From assembly GCF_001704415.2 (NCBI RefSeq), contig NC_030836.1, forward strand, positions 21,426,001 to 21,490,000: a DNA stretch of 64,000 nucleotides, given 5' to 3'. The stretch is from Capra hircus (taxonomy: Eukaryota > Chordata > Mammalia > Artiodactyla > Bovidae). The position numbers and the translations under genes were made by a program. Of this stretch, positions 46,104 to 58,688 are shown piece by piece. Every line of letters begins with the position of its first letter. Positions within the stretch are counted from its first letter, which is position 1. The notes under the pieces are model-generated. The model was not told the DNA's origin, searched no databases, and saw only the letters and a program-made list of their open reading frames with translations.

Positions 46104-48240
46104 CAGTTCAGTTGCTCAGTCATGTCCGACTCTTTGTGACCCCCTGGGCTGCAGCACGCTAGGCCTCCCTGTCCATCACCAACTCCCAGAGTTTATTCAA
46201 ACTCATGTCCTTTGAATTGGTGAAGCCATCCAACCATCTCATCCTCTGTCATCCCCTTCTCCTCCCGCCTTCAATCTTTCTCAGCATCAGGTCTTTTCAA
46301 ATGAGTCAGTTCTTCATATCAGGAGGTCAAAGCACTGGCATTTCAGCTTCAGCATCAGTCCTTCCAAGGAATATTCAGGACTGATGGGATGGACTTTGGG
46401 ATGGACTGGTTGGATCTCTTGAAGTCCAAGGGACTCTTCAAGAATCTTCTCCAATGCCACAGTTCAAAAGCATCAATTTTTTGGCACTCAGCTTTGTTTA
46501 TAGTCCAACTCTCACATCCATACATATATGACTACTGGATAACCATAGCTTTGACTAGATGGAACTTTGTTGGTAAAGTAATGTCCCTACTTTTTAATAT
46601 ACTGTCTAGGTTGCTCATAACTTTTCTTCCAAGGAGCAAGTGTCTTTTAATTTCCTGGCTGCAATCACCATCTGCAGTGACTTCATAGCCCAAGAAAATA
46701 AAGTCTCTCACTGTTTCCAATGTTTCTCCATCTATTTGCCATGAAGTGATGGGACCAGATGCCATGATCAGGTTTTCTGAATGTTGAGCTTTAAGCCAGT
46801 TTTTCACTCTCCTCTTTCACTTTCATCAAGAGGCTCTTTAGTTCTTCTTCACTTTCTGCCCAGAAGAGTGGTGTCATCTGCATATCTGAGGTTATTGATA
46901 TTTCTCCTGGCAATCTTGATACCAACTTGTGCTTCATCCAGCCCAGCGTTTCTCATGATGTACTCTGCATATAAGTTAGATAAGCAGGGTGACAATATAC
47001 AGCCTTGACATACTCCTTTCCCAATTTGGAACAAGTCTGTTGTTCCATGGCAAGCTAACTGTTGCTTCCTGATCTGCATACAGGTTTCTCAGAAGAGAGG
47101 TCAGGTGGTCTGGTATTCTCATCTCTTTAAGAAATGTTCACAGTTTTTTGTGATCCACATAGTCAAAGGCTTTGGCATAGTGAATAAAGCAGAAGTAGAT
47201 GTTTTTCTGGAACTCTCTTGCTTTTTCAAAGATCCAACATATGTTGGCAATATGATCTCTGGTTCCTCTGCCTTATCTAAATCCAGCTTGTACATCTGAA
47301 AGTTCACAGTTCACATACTGTTGAAGCCTGGCTTAGAGAATTTTGAGCATTACTTTGCTAGCATGTGAGATGAGTCCAATTGTGTGGTAGTTTGAACATT
47401 CTTTGGTATTGCCTGTCTTTGGGACTGGAATGAAATCTGACCTTTTCCAGTCCTCTGGCCACTGCTGAGTTTTCCAAATGTGCTGACATATTGAGTGCAG
47501 CTCTTTCACAGCATCATCTTTTAGGCTTTGAAATAGCTCAACTAGAATTCCATCACCTCCACTAGCTTTGTTCACAGTGATACTTCCTAACTTCCACTTG
47601 ACTTTGCATTCCAGCATGTCTGGTTCTAGGTGAGTGATCACACCACTGTGTTTATCTGGGTCATGAACATTTTTTCATATAGTTCTGTGTATTCTTGCCA
47701 CCTGTTCTTAATATCTTCTGCTTCTGTTAGGTCCATACCATATCTGTCCTTTATTGTGCCCATCTTTGCATGAAATGTTCCCTTGGTATCTCTAATTTTC
47801 TTAAAGAGATCTCTAGTCTTTCCCATTCTATTATTGTCCTCTATTTCTTTGCATTTATCACTGAGGAATGCTTTCTTATCTCTCCTTGCTATTCTTTGGA
47901 ACTCTGCATTCAAATGGATTATCTTCCCTTTTTTCCTTTGCCTTTTGCTTCTCTTCTTTTCACAACTATTTGTAAGGCCTCATCAGACAACCATTTTGCC
48001 TTTTGTATTTCTTTTTCCTGGGGATGGTCTTGATCACTGCCTCCTGTACAATGTCACAAACCTCTGTCCATATTCTTCATGCAGTCTGTCTATCAGATAA
48101 AATCCCTTGAATCTCTTCAGGCACCCCGTCTAACAGATCTAATCCCTTGAATCTATTTGTCACTCACACTGTATAACTGTAAGGGATTTGATTTAGGTCA
48201 TACGTGAATAATCTCATGGTTTTCCCTACTTTCATCACTT
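46104..48240 (-). mobile_element. antisense BovB LINE, 5' truncated
   Basis: Antisense 3' tail CAGTTCAGTTGCTCAGTCATG, RT region ([30 protein letters not shown]), linker (RMGKTRDLFKKIRDTKG), then a stop in the region upstream of the endonuclease C terminus at CATGGTTTTCCCTACTTTC. CCTACTTTCATCACTT is found at 46088-46103 and 48225-48240, but its first eight bases also belong to BovB, so the 5' junction used microhomology. Multiple frame breaks show it is dead. Confidence 0.92.
48082..48165. repeat. tandem duplication inside the BovB copy
   Basis: GTCTGTCTATCAGATAAAATC and CCTTGAATCTCTT are followed after GCACC by GTCTAACAGATCTAATC and CCTTGAATCTATT. The unit is about 40 bases, and the BovB consensus has it once. 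Confidence 0.7.
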
Positions 48241-48290
48241 ATAGGGTCGCAAAGAGTCAGACACGACTGAGTGATTGAACTGAACTGAGC
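48241..48290 (+). mobile_element. 49-base BovB 3' tail, separate insertion
   Basis: ATAGGGTCGCAAAGAGTCAG to GATTGAACTGAACTGAG is the extreme 3' end of BovB or Bov-A in sense orientation. TTCATCACTT lies on both sides (48231-48240 and 48291-48300). Confidence 0.85.
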
Positions 48291-48440
48291 TTCATCACTT
48301 GTTTGCTTATAATCTGAGAAGTAAGTCAACCTCTGTGTTTCTCAGCTTACAATGAGAATGGCAACATTGCACTGAGAAGTTAAAGTGAGATATATCACAG
48401 GTGCTAAGAGAGACTAATAGAGTCAATTATCAGTAATAAG

Positions 48441-49631
48441 AGTTATTAAAAAATCTGTTTAAACTTATGGTCATACCCTTCTTTTTTATGAATAATATTT
48501 TTTAACATCTTCCAAAACTATAAATCCTTGAAACAAATTTTGAACAAGGCTAAATTTAGGGTAGTGGTAAACTGTAATTAACCAAAAAATTATTCATTGT
48601 ATTAGTGCCCAAAGCACAAAAAAAGTCAGCTACTTCACCAAATGTGAGCCCACTGGCTTGCTCTCATGCTCCACTATCAGAACACGAGAGCAACTGTGTT
48701 AAGTGCCAAGATCTTACCCCCATGGAAGTGCTATTCACTGGAGTCATTTACATCCAATTCATGCATTAGCACAGGTCAGTTTATTGTATTAGATTATTTG
48801 CATGTCACTAAAAACTGAGCCTTGAAGGAAAGGGATATCAAATGATAAGAACCTAATGACTATAAAGTTTTTAGTCATTAAAACTTCAGCAGGGAGAAAA
48901 CTGAGCATATGGCTCACTGATGGGGTCTGAAAAGAAAAGGGACATTAATAGGTTTATACATTTCCTAGGGCTAACTGCAAACAATTTGTGTGAGTTTTCA
49001 CAACGGAAATATAAAATAGTAAAGAACAATAAGGAAAGATGAGTGCTTCATCCGAGGAAAAATATGCTACAAGTTCACAACAAAATGCAAAGCCCTCGCT
49101 GGTCTAAACAACACCATGGTGCCAATAAACCTCTCTACTTCCAGAAGATAAAAAGCTTAGGCAAAAGACTGGAAAAATGAGCAGCGAGCTAATTAATCTG
49201 ATACATTTTACAAGTCCATTTATTTATTCTCACATTTGCAACGGTATCAGGTTGCTGACTTTGCTTTTAAAGAATCCTTATTTTTTAATATCATCAGCAG
49301 TAAATGTAGAACAGAAAAAAATCATTCACTCATAATTTAATGCCTTCTGAAAATTAAAAAAAAATATTTTCAATTATTCCTATTCCCTTTAAGTCTTAAT
49401 TATATTGGATTTATACACAGATATTTTTACATGTAAATACAATTTCAAAGTCTGTTTTCCCACTTAACATTGTATCTTCAGTTTTTTCTCACGATACAGA
49501 GAAGTCTTTAAAATCATCATTCCTAGTACCTCAATGGTTACATTCTTCCATGATCAGATATGCAAGTAATTTCTAATTGTACTGTTAAAAACCAGATCTT
49601 TTCATTCATATAGTTAGTTCTTTCTTTTAGA
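48441..49631. other. unique DNA
   Basis: No repeat recognised. Around 49180-49260 (GCTAATTAATCTGATACA) the sequence has homeodomain-like ATTA cores, but this is not evidence of function. Confidence 0.35.
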
Positions 49632-49806
49632 TTAATGGTTTCAAACTTTAGGAGACATCAGAATCATCCAGAAGGCTTGTTAAAGCACAGATGTCTGGGC
49701 CCCACCCTCAGAGCTTCTGATTCAATAGGTCTGGAGACAGGCTCAAGAATATGCATTTCTAACCATTTCCCAGATGATACTGATGAATATCTGAGGACCA
49801 GTTTTT
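49632..49806 (+). mobile_element. MER5-type hAT-Charlie element
   Basis: AATGGTTTCAAACTTTAGG, ATCAGAATCATCCAGAAGG, GTCTGGGCCCCACCCTCAG and CTTCTGATTCAATAGGTCTGG are diagnostic of MER5A/B. Confidence 0.88.
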
Positions 49807-50271
49807 AAAATCATTGTTAGATTGTTTACACGGAATACTGTTGTTAAAATATTTACATGGAGTTGCATTGGGGTTGACAAATCAAATAGCATAGACATTT
49901 TCATGGCATCTAAGACATATTTCTGAAAACCTTCCTACAAGCTTATACAGCTTTATATTGTCAAATGATTTTTCAGTACTTGAAGCCTGGGTAGTTATCA
50001 ATTAATTGAATGAACAAAAGAACAAAGGAAAATTCTTACCTCTCTCCTCCACAAGATCATGATGGCTGAAAGCCATCTGTTTACATTTCAAAGATACACA
50101 TGGCTAAATAGAAATACCTAAATCTCTGTTACTACAGAAGTCAACAAGGAGGTTTCATCATCACTCCAAAGACAGTGAAAAATAACTGATAGATTTAAAC
50201 CTTGGAAGAGAGCAAATCTGTATCTGTACCATAGAGAGAAATTGACTGCATTTAGCTTTGTTGGTCTATTC
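49807..50271. other. unique DNA
   Basis: Nothing recognised. Confidence 0.4.
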
Positions 50272-50463
50272 AGTTCAGTTCAGTCACTCAGTCATGTCCG
50301 ACTCTTTGTGACCCCGTGAATTGCAGCACACCAGGCCTTCCTGTCCATCACCAACTCCCAGAGTTTACCCAAACTCATGTCCATTGAGTCGGTGATACCA
50401 TCCAGCCATCTCATCCTCTGTCAGGCCCTTCTCCTACCCCCAATCCCTCCCAGCATCAGGGTT
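50272..50463 (-). mobile_element. BovB 3' end, antisense
   Basis: CAGTTCAGTTCAGTCACTCAG, GCCTTCCTGTCCATCACC, AACTCCCAGAGTTTACCC and CATCCAGCCATCTCATCC. About 190 bases, 5' truncated. Confidence 0.92.
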
Positions 50464-52663
50464 ATTAGGTAGTTCAAAAACAGTGCTGCTCATTGGAAGG
50501 TATAATGCCAAATCTGGGGCTTTGAGAAATTGTTTTTGATAAACTAGAAACAAGAGAATTCCCACTGTAGCAGGGGATTATTAGCATATTTGCCTAAAAG
50601 TGACAGTTAAACCTTGGAGACATCCCCTTGTACTAAAGGATTCTTTATATTGGGTGGAGATTTCTCCCTCACCATTAGAAACTTGTGCATATAAATCAAC
50701 ATATCTACATAAGCATATAGATGCATTTACCATAAGTAAACATTAGATAGCCATGTATGCAAAGTATCCAATCATACATTGGTTTCTATAAACCCACAGT
50801 AAAGCATGTGCTTAGCACAGATATCATCTGCAGAAATGTCTTCTGGGCTCTTTCTCAGTAATCCATGCACATTCTTAATTTTTTATTCTTATTGGTTGTT
50901 ATTGTATTGACTAAAACGCGTAATGAGAAAATGTGTTCACAACAACAAAAATACATAATAATCATAATCCATACATAAGTCATTGGATGTTGTCAACAAA
51001 CTGGAATTTGGTTAGACATGAAATTGTTAACTCTAGCTAATGCTGAGAACAGTAAACAACAGTAAATGTGTTAGATACAGAATTATCAAAAGAATTGTGC
51101 AATTATGACTTTCTAGGGAATAGTGCTTTCTATGTCAGTGTTTTTTAGGGATTGTTCTCTCTTGGTCTTAGGAAAAGCAAACAAATGTTTTGAGAGATTA
51201 AATTCTCTTGATGATTAACAAAGCAGATCACAGCCTGAAATGTTGCTTTATTAAGTCAATAATTACAATCAAAAATTGTTCATGACATCTAGTCAGATTT
51301 TTAATTAGGATGACTGAAAAATGGCCAGAGGCCACCAAATCATTCACTGGCACAGGCCCCCTACTTCTTTATTCTAACCCAGAAAACTAGTAAAATAATG
51401 GCAGTCATCATTTAATCACTCTATCGTAATGAGTTTTGACTTTCCTCACCCTGGTTCATAACCCAAACTTTTTCAAAAGACATATTCAAATAATTTGAAA
51501 GTTATCAGGATCTATGGGTTGATCATTTCCCAAACTTAAGATATGGAAAACCAGTGCACAATAGTGTTTCTTATTACCCATTGAAGCAGATTTTGTTCCT
51601 TTGAAACTAAAAGCCTAGACCAAAAAGAGAATTTGTTTTCTCTTCTTTTCCTCATTCAGTTTGATTCTATGATCTGTTTGGTGTATATGTAAAAAGATAA
51701 AGTTGTATTTATTTAGCCCTCAGCAGTAATTATGTATGATAATAAAAATTTCCATACCTCATGTCTTCAAACCCAATTGGAAGCACCACTTGGGAAGTTC
51801 CTGCTTAGTTACTGGTCATATTTTCCCTGTAACCCCCAACTCAAGCTCTGTACATGCTCAAGAGAACAAGCTGTCAAGTGAAAAGTGAAAATTTACCCTA
51901 ATAAAAAGGATCTTCTCTCCCACACGGTATCTTCCTTGAGAGAGCCTCTCCACACAGAACTTGCTTGGGCATTTGCAAGGAGGATCTTCAGAAATCCGCT
52001 TCACCTGAAATAGAAGAGCTGGCAAGTTCATTCTCCTTAATCAGATTCCATTTAAATTAATTTATTTCATGGGTTCAAAGGCCGCTAAACCATTAACGCA
52101 TTAAAAGTGTTCTCCATCAGCCTATGGACATGATGTGAGCACAGAAATATCATATTAAACCTTAACTACGTAAAGGTCAGGCCCTGAAGGCACTTTGTGC
52201 AGGCCAGTAACTGCACTAAGGCCTAAGCAGGCTGATGGCAATGATAATACTGGAGGATAATAGGGAGCAAATCAACTGGCAGTGTAGGGATGATGCTCTG
52301 GGTTCTCATGTTTAGTGAATTAAGAAGATTGTGTACATTGTGTTGCCAAGAAAGTCTACTGATGGCTAGAACAGCTTCTATATTAACATAGTGCATATGC
52401 TTCCCTATCATAATTTTAGTATTAATTTTACCCATTTTCAAAATAAATGAGAGTTTTAAATTTTATTATTATTTTAAAATGAGACTACTGCTTCACCCTA
52501 TTTTGAACTCTTTTTGTCATCTTTAATTCATCCAGACTAATCTGACAGTTCACTCCTCAGTAATTCCCATCTTCCAAGACCTATTCTCATAACAGTATCT
52601 TACAGTTTATATGTATTTTTAGAATCCATGTCTGACTATAAAATTTTCTCTGTTTTATCTTCA
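50464..52663. other. 2.2 kb of unique A+T-rich DNA
   Basis: No confident repeat or exon. Confidence 0.38.
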
Positions 52664-52757
52664 TGTGCATGCATACTAAGTCACTTCAGTCATGTCTGAT
52701 TCTTTGTGACCCTATAGATTGTAGCCCATCAGGCTTCTCTGTCCATGGGGTTCTCCC
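52664..52757 (-). mobile_element. 3' fragment of Bov-tA SINE, antisense
   Basis: GCATACTAAGTCACTTCAGTC to CTCTGTCCATGGGGTTCTCC. Only the terminal 90 bases are present. Confidence 0.85.
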
Positions 52758-52943
52758 TACTCTTTAAAAAATGCATACACTAAATGATAAATGCAAAATG
52801 CTTATAAATAGTTGTGACTACTAAAGACAATATATAGTTCATTATCTTAGGAATAAGGTTTATTTATGTTTTCCTTTGTTGGGAACCTGCCATGTTGTGT
52901 CTCATACCTGTCCTCTCTTAAAGTAACCAACCAACCAGACAAT
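52758..52943. other. unique DNA
   Basis: Nothing recognised. Confidence 0.35.
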
Positions 52944-53259
52944 AGAGGCTTCTCTGATAGCTCAGTTGGTAAAGAATCTGCCTGCAATGCAGGAGACCCC
53001 AGTTTGATTCCTGGGTCAGGAAGATCTGCTGGAAAAGGGATAGGTTACCCACTTCAGTATTCTTGGGCTTCCCTGGCAGCTCAGCTGGTAAAGAATCCAC
53101 CTGCAATGGGGGAGACCTGGGTTTGATCCGTGGGTTGGGAAGATTCCCTGGAGAAGGGAAAGGCTACCCACTCCAGTATTCTGGCCTGGAGAATTCCATA
53201 GACTGTATCACCCATGGGGTCGCAAAGAGTCAGACACGGCTGAGCGACTTTCACTTTCG
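52944..53259 (+). mobile_element. dimeric Bov-tA-type SINE with target duplication
   Basis: Two tRNA-derived heads (GGCTTCTCTGATAGCTCAG and GGGCTTCCCTGGCAGCTCAGC) on one body and one tail. CAACCAGACAAT flanks it at 52932-52943 and 53260-53271, a twelve-base perfect duplication. Confidence 0.95.
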
Positions 53260-53271
53260 CAACCAGACAAT

Positions 53272-53675
53272 GCAAAAGAATACCTTGTGTATTGAGTCAA
53301 AGTTTCCATAGATGGCAGATCTAAATCACGCTCAACCTACATTTGAGAAGCTGCATAGAATAAATTTAGATTCCGAAGGAATTGGCTTGGATACCTCTCA
53401 TCCAAATCCTTACTTCCATAAAGACATGACTCCTAGAATTTTGTCATCAAAGAAATTCAAATTTCTTCAAATAATGTCTGACTTCAATCAGCACTCCACT
53501 AAGCAAAAACTGTGGGAAGGGTAACATAGGAACTCAATTGCATGCTGGAATAAAGAACTTACACCACTTGCTTTCCCTATAATAAGTGAGGCTCCAGAAG
53601 GTATGAAAGCATAAGACAGTAGAGGGAAAAGCTAGAAAAAGTGGGGGAATCCTGAAGCAAAATTTATCTTAAGAG
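53272..53675. other. unique DNA
   Basis: Nothing recognised. Confidence 0.4.
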
Positions 53676-53688
53676 CTATACAATTATG

Positions 53689-53876
53689 GAGTCTTTGTTG
53701 GTGGTCCAGTGGCTAAAAACTCTGCACTCCCGAGGTAAGGAATGAGGGTTCGATCCCTGGCCAGAGAGCTAAGATCCCACATGCCTCAAGGGCCAAAAAA
53801 ACCAAAACACAAAACAGAAGCAATACTGTAACAAATTTAGTAAAGACTTTAAAAATGGTCCACATAAAAAAAAGAA
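53689..53876 (+). mobile_element. CHR-2-type SINE with target duplication
   Basis: GAGTCTTTGTTGGTGGTCC, GAGGGTTCGATCCCTGGCC, AAGATCCCACATGCCTC and the TACTGTAACAAATTTAGTAA tail. CTATACAATTATG occurs at 53676-53688 and 53877-53889. Confidence 0.93.
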
Positions 53877-53994
53877 CTATACAATTATGTCTCATGGATG
53901 CCTAGAAAGGAGAACCAACACGATTGCTCGGAAAAAGAGAACCAGTTTCAGGATATATATTTTTATCAGCTCCCTCTAGAATTCCTAATTCTGT

Positions 53995-54200
53995 CAACAT
54001 ATAAACCTACAATTCTTCTTTCTTATTTGTGTTACAGCACATTGTATCTCAGTGGGTGGTTCACCTTCATGTCTCTTTGCCAGATTGTGAGTTACTTGAA
54101 GATTGAGATAATACTTCATTATAGTTTTAAATCCTTGAAATAAAACACAATGCCTTAATGGCATATAATATGTGTTCAATAAATACACATTGAATAAACA
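53995..54200 (+). mobile_element. L2 3' terminus
   Basis: GTCTCTTTGCCAGATTGTGAG, TTACTTGAAGATTGAG, then ATATGTGTTCAATAAATACAC and ATTGAATAAACAA. Typical L2 3' end. Confidence 0.68.
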
Positions 54201-57149
54201 AGCACAGGGACTTAGGACACAAGAGCGAATTAGTGTGACAGATTGACTGGATTCAAAGAATTTTAGAGATGGCCTTCATTGAAAAAGTGAAATACCTAAT
54301 TATGTTAGTGATTAGGCCCATGTCTTTGAGTTCTGAGTTTTTCCTACCATATGATACTTGGGCTATAGATACATCTACCCACTCCCCCAGTATTAACAGA
54401 ATTCCATCCCTAGGAATTTTTTTTAAGAGATATGCTTGAACAAGATGGAGATAATAGAACAGAAAGTACGACATTCCCTTCTATGATGCAGAACCATAGT
54501 CTGGGGTGGAGGTGAGGTTACGGGACCAATGAATGTGTACTGTTTTAGACATTTTAAGTATTCCAATATGTGTATCTCTTTTTATATGTATTTATAAACA
54601 TGTTTTAAAGCTCTAAATAAATATGTAAATAAATTGGGTTTATTGAATACAGTTGCTAGAAATAGTACAGCTTTTCTTAGCACCACAATAATTCCATGAG
54701 TAAAGAAGGAAAGGAGGGAGAAGAGAAGGGATGGAGGAAAAGAGAAGGACACTGGCCACCTCCCCCCAAAGTATCCAACAATCAGCATCATAAAAGCACA
54801 TGGCCCAAACTTTAAGAAACTCATGTTTGGCATAGCTTTTCTGCAGCTTAGTAATTGAACAGACATTAAATTGCTATTCAAGTGGTTCCTCTGCTAAGAA
54901 ATGACAGCCACAAGTATGTATGGAAAGTATTTCCATCTTGAAGTGTTTTTAGACAATATACAGAAACTGTTGGTATCAAATGAAATAAAATACAAGAAAC
55001 ATTTTCTTAAGTGGTCTGTCCTTCTCTAATGTCTTCCTAAGCTTTGAAAATATACTTGCTCTTTTTTAAATCAAGGGCTTTTGTGTAGTTGTGAGAGAGC
55101 TGGAGGCAGAAATGAAGAGACAAGGCCAGACTGTGGGTAATGGAAATATATTGTTAAGTAAACAGTGACTGATGACACCTGTGCTTCTTACATTACCTTG
55201 GGATAAGTCAGTCTGGCAGGTGTTCTGTTTTTGGCCAGGAACCCAGCCAGTATTCTGCTGAAATGGGATTTCAAGAGGAGCCTGATTACTCAGAATTATA
55301 CTATCTCTCATCCCCAGACTGAGGAAGTTGATGGAGAAGAGGAAGAAAGTAAGACTGGTTTCTTAGAACTGTATTCAACTCATTGTGTGGGAACAGGCTC
55401 AACACAAGGGAACTAAACCTGACCCCATCATTTTATCACAGCTGAGTCACTTTATCAGGACATCTGGGGAATAAATTAATCTGAATGACTCCACTGTGTT
55501 CTCTTCCTCATAGGATGTCTTGCTTGATTAAAGAAGGTGGGATGTATTACCCACATTAAGGGTCACCTATGTTTTCCCCCAATTTTCCACAAATCTCCTA
55601 AGTCAAACAAGGAAATGTGAAGATGCATTGAAAGTTTCTAAACTGGCAGTTATTGTTGGAACTATTCACTGGAATATGACATTTTAACACAGGTCTGTGT
55701 CTCTTTTTTTTTCTCCTTCTTTCTTTACTCTTTTCTCCATTTTTTTTTCTTTTTCTTCTTCATTATTCTTCTTTATTCTTTTTTCCTCTTTTTTGATGTA
55801 AATAATATCTCTAGAGTATAAATATTTAATATTATTAAATAAACACAGGAACTTTGCAAGCAATATTTTATACCCCCATTCTAAAGCACATGTTGGAGTA
55901 TGTGAATTGCAACTCCCCAATGGCTATCTATGCCTCATAGGCAGGGAAGCAGTTGCCATATGAACTATTTCCTTTTCATATTTGACATATGAAGCTCTGA
56001 TTTAAACCATTAGTGAGGCCCAAATGGTTTTTCTCTCTGTTCTACTGTCCCTGAAATAAAACACTTTGGTGAAAAACTCTCACTTAAACAGAATGCAAAT
56101 ATTTCAGTACAGTTTCCCCAGTGTAGTATGAAGGAGACTTTAAGAGGCTTCTGTGTCCAAAGAAGCATGGAAAATTCCAGGTTAAACAAGATCTTATTAT
56201 AGAACTCATTAGTGCCTTTCATATGCCAGAATGCATTGCCAAACTCTAGGTAGGGACTATAGTAAGCTGTATTTCTTAAACTAACCTATCCATGGAATTA
56301 TTCATGCCATGGGCCATCTGGTGGTGTGAGTGTTTGATTAAATATTCTTTGAAGACTGCACACACAGCATTCTAGATGACAACAATACATAAGAATCCAT
56401 TTAGCACATTTCCTACATGCGATGAAAACCCCCTAACTATACAGACAGCTGTGTTCCCAAACCCTGAAAAACTTTAAAGGGAGTTTAAAGCTTCTCGAAA
56501 GCCTCTTCCTCGTTTCCAGCTGCGAGAACAGAACTTGGCATAGCGAGAGCAACCACAGAGTGAGTCTTGCCATTTTGAAGACAGTCCCTAACTCACGTAC
56601 GTGCTCTGAACTGGATTATTGGTAAAACTGTTCCAAAATCCCTTTCATAGTTGTTTCACCACCTTCTTCCCCTGTCCTTCTCCCCTTCTCAAGGATGAGG
56701 GGTGGCCACACAGGACACAAGCTGGTGAAGAAAGGGAACCATTCTAGCTACTTTGCCCAGGCTCAGGTAAACAGCCCAAGGGGCAACATCTCCTCTCCTT
56801 CTGCTAAGTTACAGCAGAGCTGAGAAGGGCACATTTTCTCCAGAGCACACGGCCATTCCAGATAAACAGAAAAAGGGAGAGTCTTTTTCAAGCTTTGATT
56901 ACTCACAGTAACAATGTATCCAATTAGCATGGCACTAGATAAAGCTGAATAAAATATGGTCCTCGTCTTTGAGAACAAAGACAGTACCTAGAGAAGAATA
57001 GGTATTTATGCCCAACACGATAAACACTTCACTAAATGTATAAAAACACTTGAGGAACCAAGGACACATTTGTCAGTTTTACCGGGAATGAGAGATGCCA
57101 AGAAAACTCTATAGAAGACCGCATAACCTGAATTTTAGAAGATGAAAGG
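54201..57149. other. 2.9 kb, mostly unique DNA
   Basis: No exon or interspersed repeat called. It contains a pyrimidine tract at 55697-55795. Short frames look non-coding. Confidence 0.4.
55697..55795 (+). repeat. polypyrimidine (T/C) tract
   Basis: About 95 bases that are almost entirely T and C (TCTCTTTTTTTTTCTCCTTC and continuing), with few A interruptions. Confidence 0.85.
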
Positions 57150-57520
57150 GTGTCTAAAAGTAGAAACCAAAAATGAGCAGGGTGAGGAAAGCAAATGAGG
57201 AAAACCACAGGGTGTAAAATAATCCTTGGGCATTTGGGCTTAGAGGGCAGGTTTACAATAGATACATGACTATGCAAGAATGAACCCAGAGTGTGAAAAA
57301 GGCTGGGAAAGACAAAATGGACCACAACATGGAGGCCTTGTGTGACACGTACATGAGTTTGGGCTTTACCCTGGACATTATAGAGCTCCTATAAGACTTT
57401 AATCAATTCTGAATTCCCTTTAGGTTGAGCTTTCTGGTAGCAATAATGCTTGTGGAGAATTACAAGAACAGAGTGGCCAACAGTGTCAGATACACCGGAA
57501 AATGGTCTCATAATTTGAGG
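57150..57520 (+). repeat. ancient mammal-wide repeat, family uncertain
   Basis: GGCCTTGTGTGACACGTACA, GAGTTTGGGCTTTACCCTGG and AACAGAGTGGCCA resemble the same unnamed repeat as at 10.2-11.3 kb. Confidence 0.4.
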
Positions 57521-58357
57521 ACTAAAATATTCATTTGTTCACTAATTCATTCATAAGGAGGTTAAGGGTGATGCTGGCCAGACCACTGACTATAATGCAT
57601 TAAAGAAAGTGAATGAAGGTAACAGCTTAGAGGAAAAGGACAAAGATCAAACAGAGTAGGCCCAGAAAAACACTTTTATAAGAGAAAGACTAAAAGGAAG
57701 ATCTTACTCTAAATGAAGTCTAATCAAAAAAAGAAAAGGTGTTCTTATCAATATATAATGTGCCATTACATACTATTAATACAAAGTTACTCGGCTACCT
57801 TACAAAATAAAAATGAAATAGTAGGATGCAAGGCATGTGACTGATCTTTAGAAACATTCCTGTGATTTTAACATCCTTTTAGGTGCATTATATTGAAACG
57901 CCCTGCCTATCCTTTCATTTCTGAGTGGACTGAACATAGGAAAACTAAATTAAACTGATATCGGATAAGATAGCTTGATGGGCTAAGTGTATAATGTGCT
58001 GCCCTTAGCAGAAATGGAAATTCTCAATCTGTCAGATAAATTGCTATATTTCTGTTCATCTAAATCTGCAATGTAGATTATAGTGTCACATGAAAGAGAA
58101 TAAAAGGTGGGATAAATCTTTCTATATCCAACAGCACCAATCAGTCATTTCCCCAGATCTTTTCAGTTCAGGCCCAAGGGAAAGAAACTCTCAGCTAAGA
58201 GCTAGCTGTCCTTTTCAGTTCTGCCTATTCCTCATAACGGGCATTATGGTTGGTCCTAGCTTCTAAGAACTCTCCCCGTGTATGTGAGATGTACTGTGCA
58301 TATTGTACCAAGGGATCTAATCTGTGTATGTGAGACATACTTCAGTCTAACATCCCC
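57521..58357. other. unique DNA
   Basis: Nothing recognised. Confidence 0.38.
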
Positions 58358-58373
58358 AAGGTTTCCATTTTTC

Positions 58374-58688
58374 TTTTTTTTCTTTTTATTTTTTTAAAGG
58401 TAATATGAATTCTTTTTTTTTTTTTTACTTTATTTTACTTTACAATACTGTATTGGTTTTGCCATACATTGACATGAATCCACCACGGGTGTATATATGC
58501 TCCCAATCCTGAATCACCCTCCCACCTTCCACCCCATATCATCACTCTGGATCATCCCCATGCACCAGCCCCAAGCATCCTGTATCGTGTATCGAACATA
58601 GACTGGCGCTTCGTTTCTTACATGATAGTATACATGTTTCAATGCCATTCTCCCAAATCATCCCACCCTCTCCCTCTCCCTCAGAGTA
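58374..58688 (-). mobile_element. young L1 3' end, antisense, with 16-base target duplication
   Basis: A T-rich head (poly(A) complement), TACTTTACAATACTGTATTG, CATACATTGACATGAATCC and GCATCCTGTATCGTGTATCG. AAGGTTTCCATTTTTC is present at 58358-58373 and 58689-58704 without a mismatch, so the insertion is comparatively recent. Confidence 0.94.

Larger units (their letters stand above)
46045..48440 (+). mobile_element. MIR SINE split by two BovB insertions
   Basis: Left part AATTCAGGAGTTGGACCTTTG, AATCCTACTTTCATCACTT (to 46103). Right part TTCATCACTTGTTTGCTTATA, GTAAGTCAACCTCTGTG, TTTCTCAGC (from 48291). Joined, these give normal MIR order, so everything between arrived later. Confidence 0.75.
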
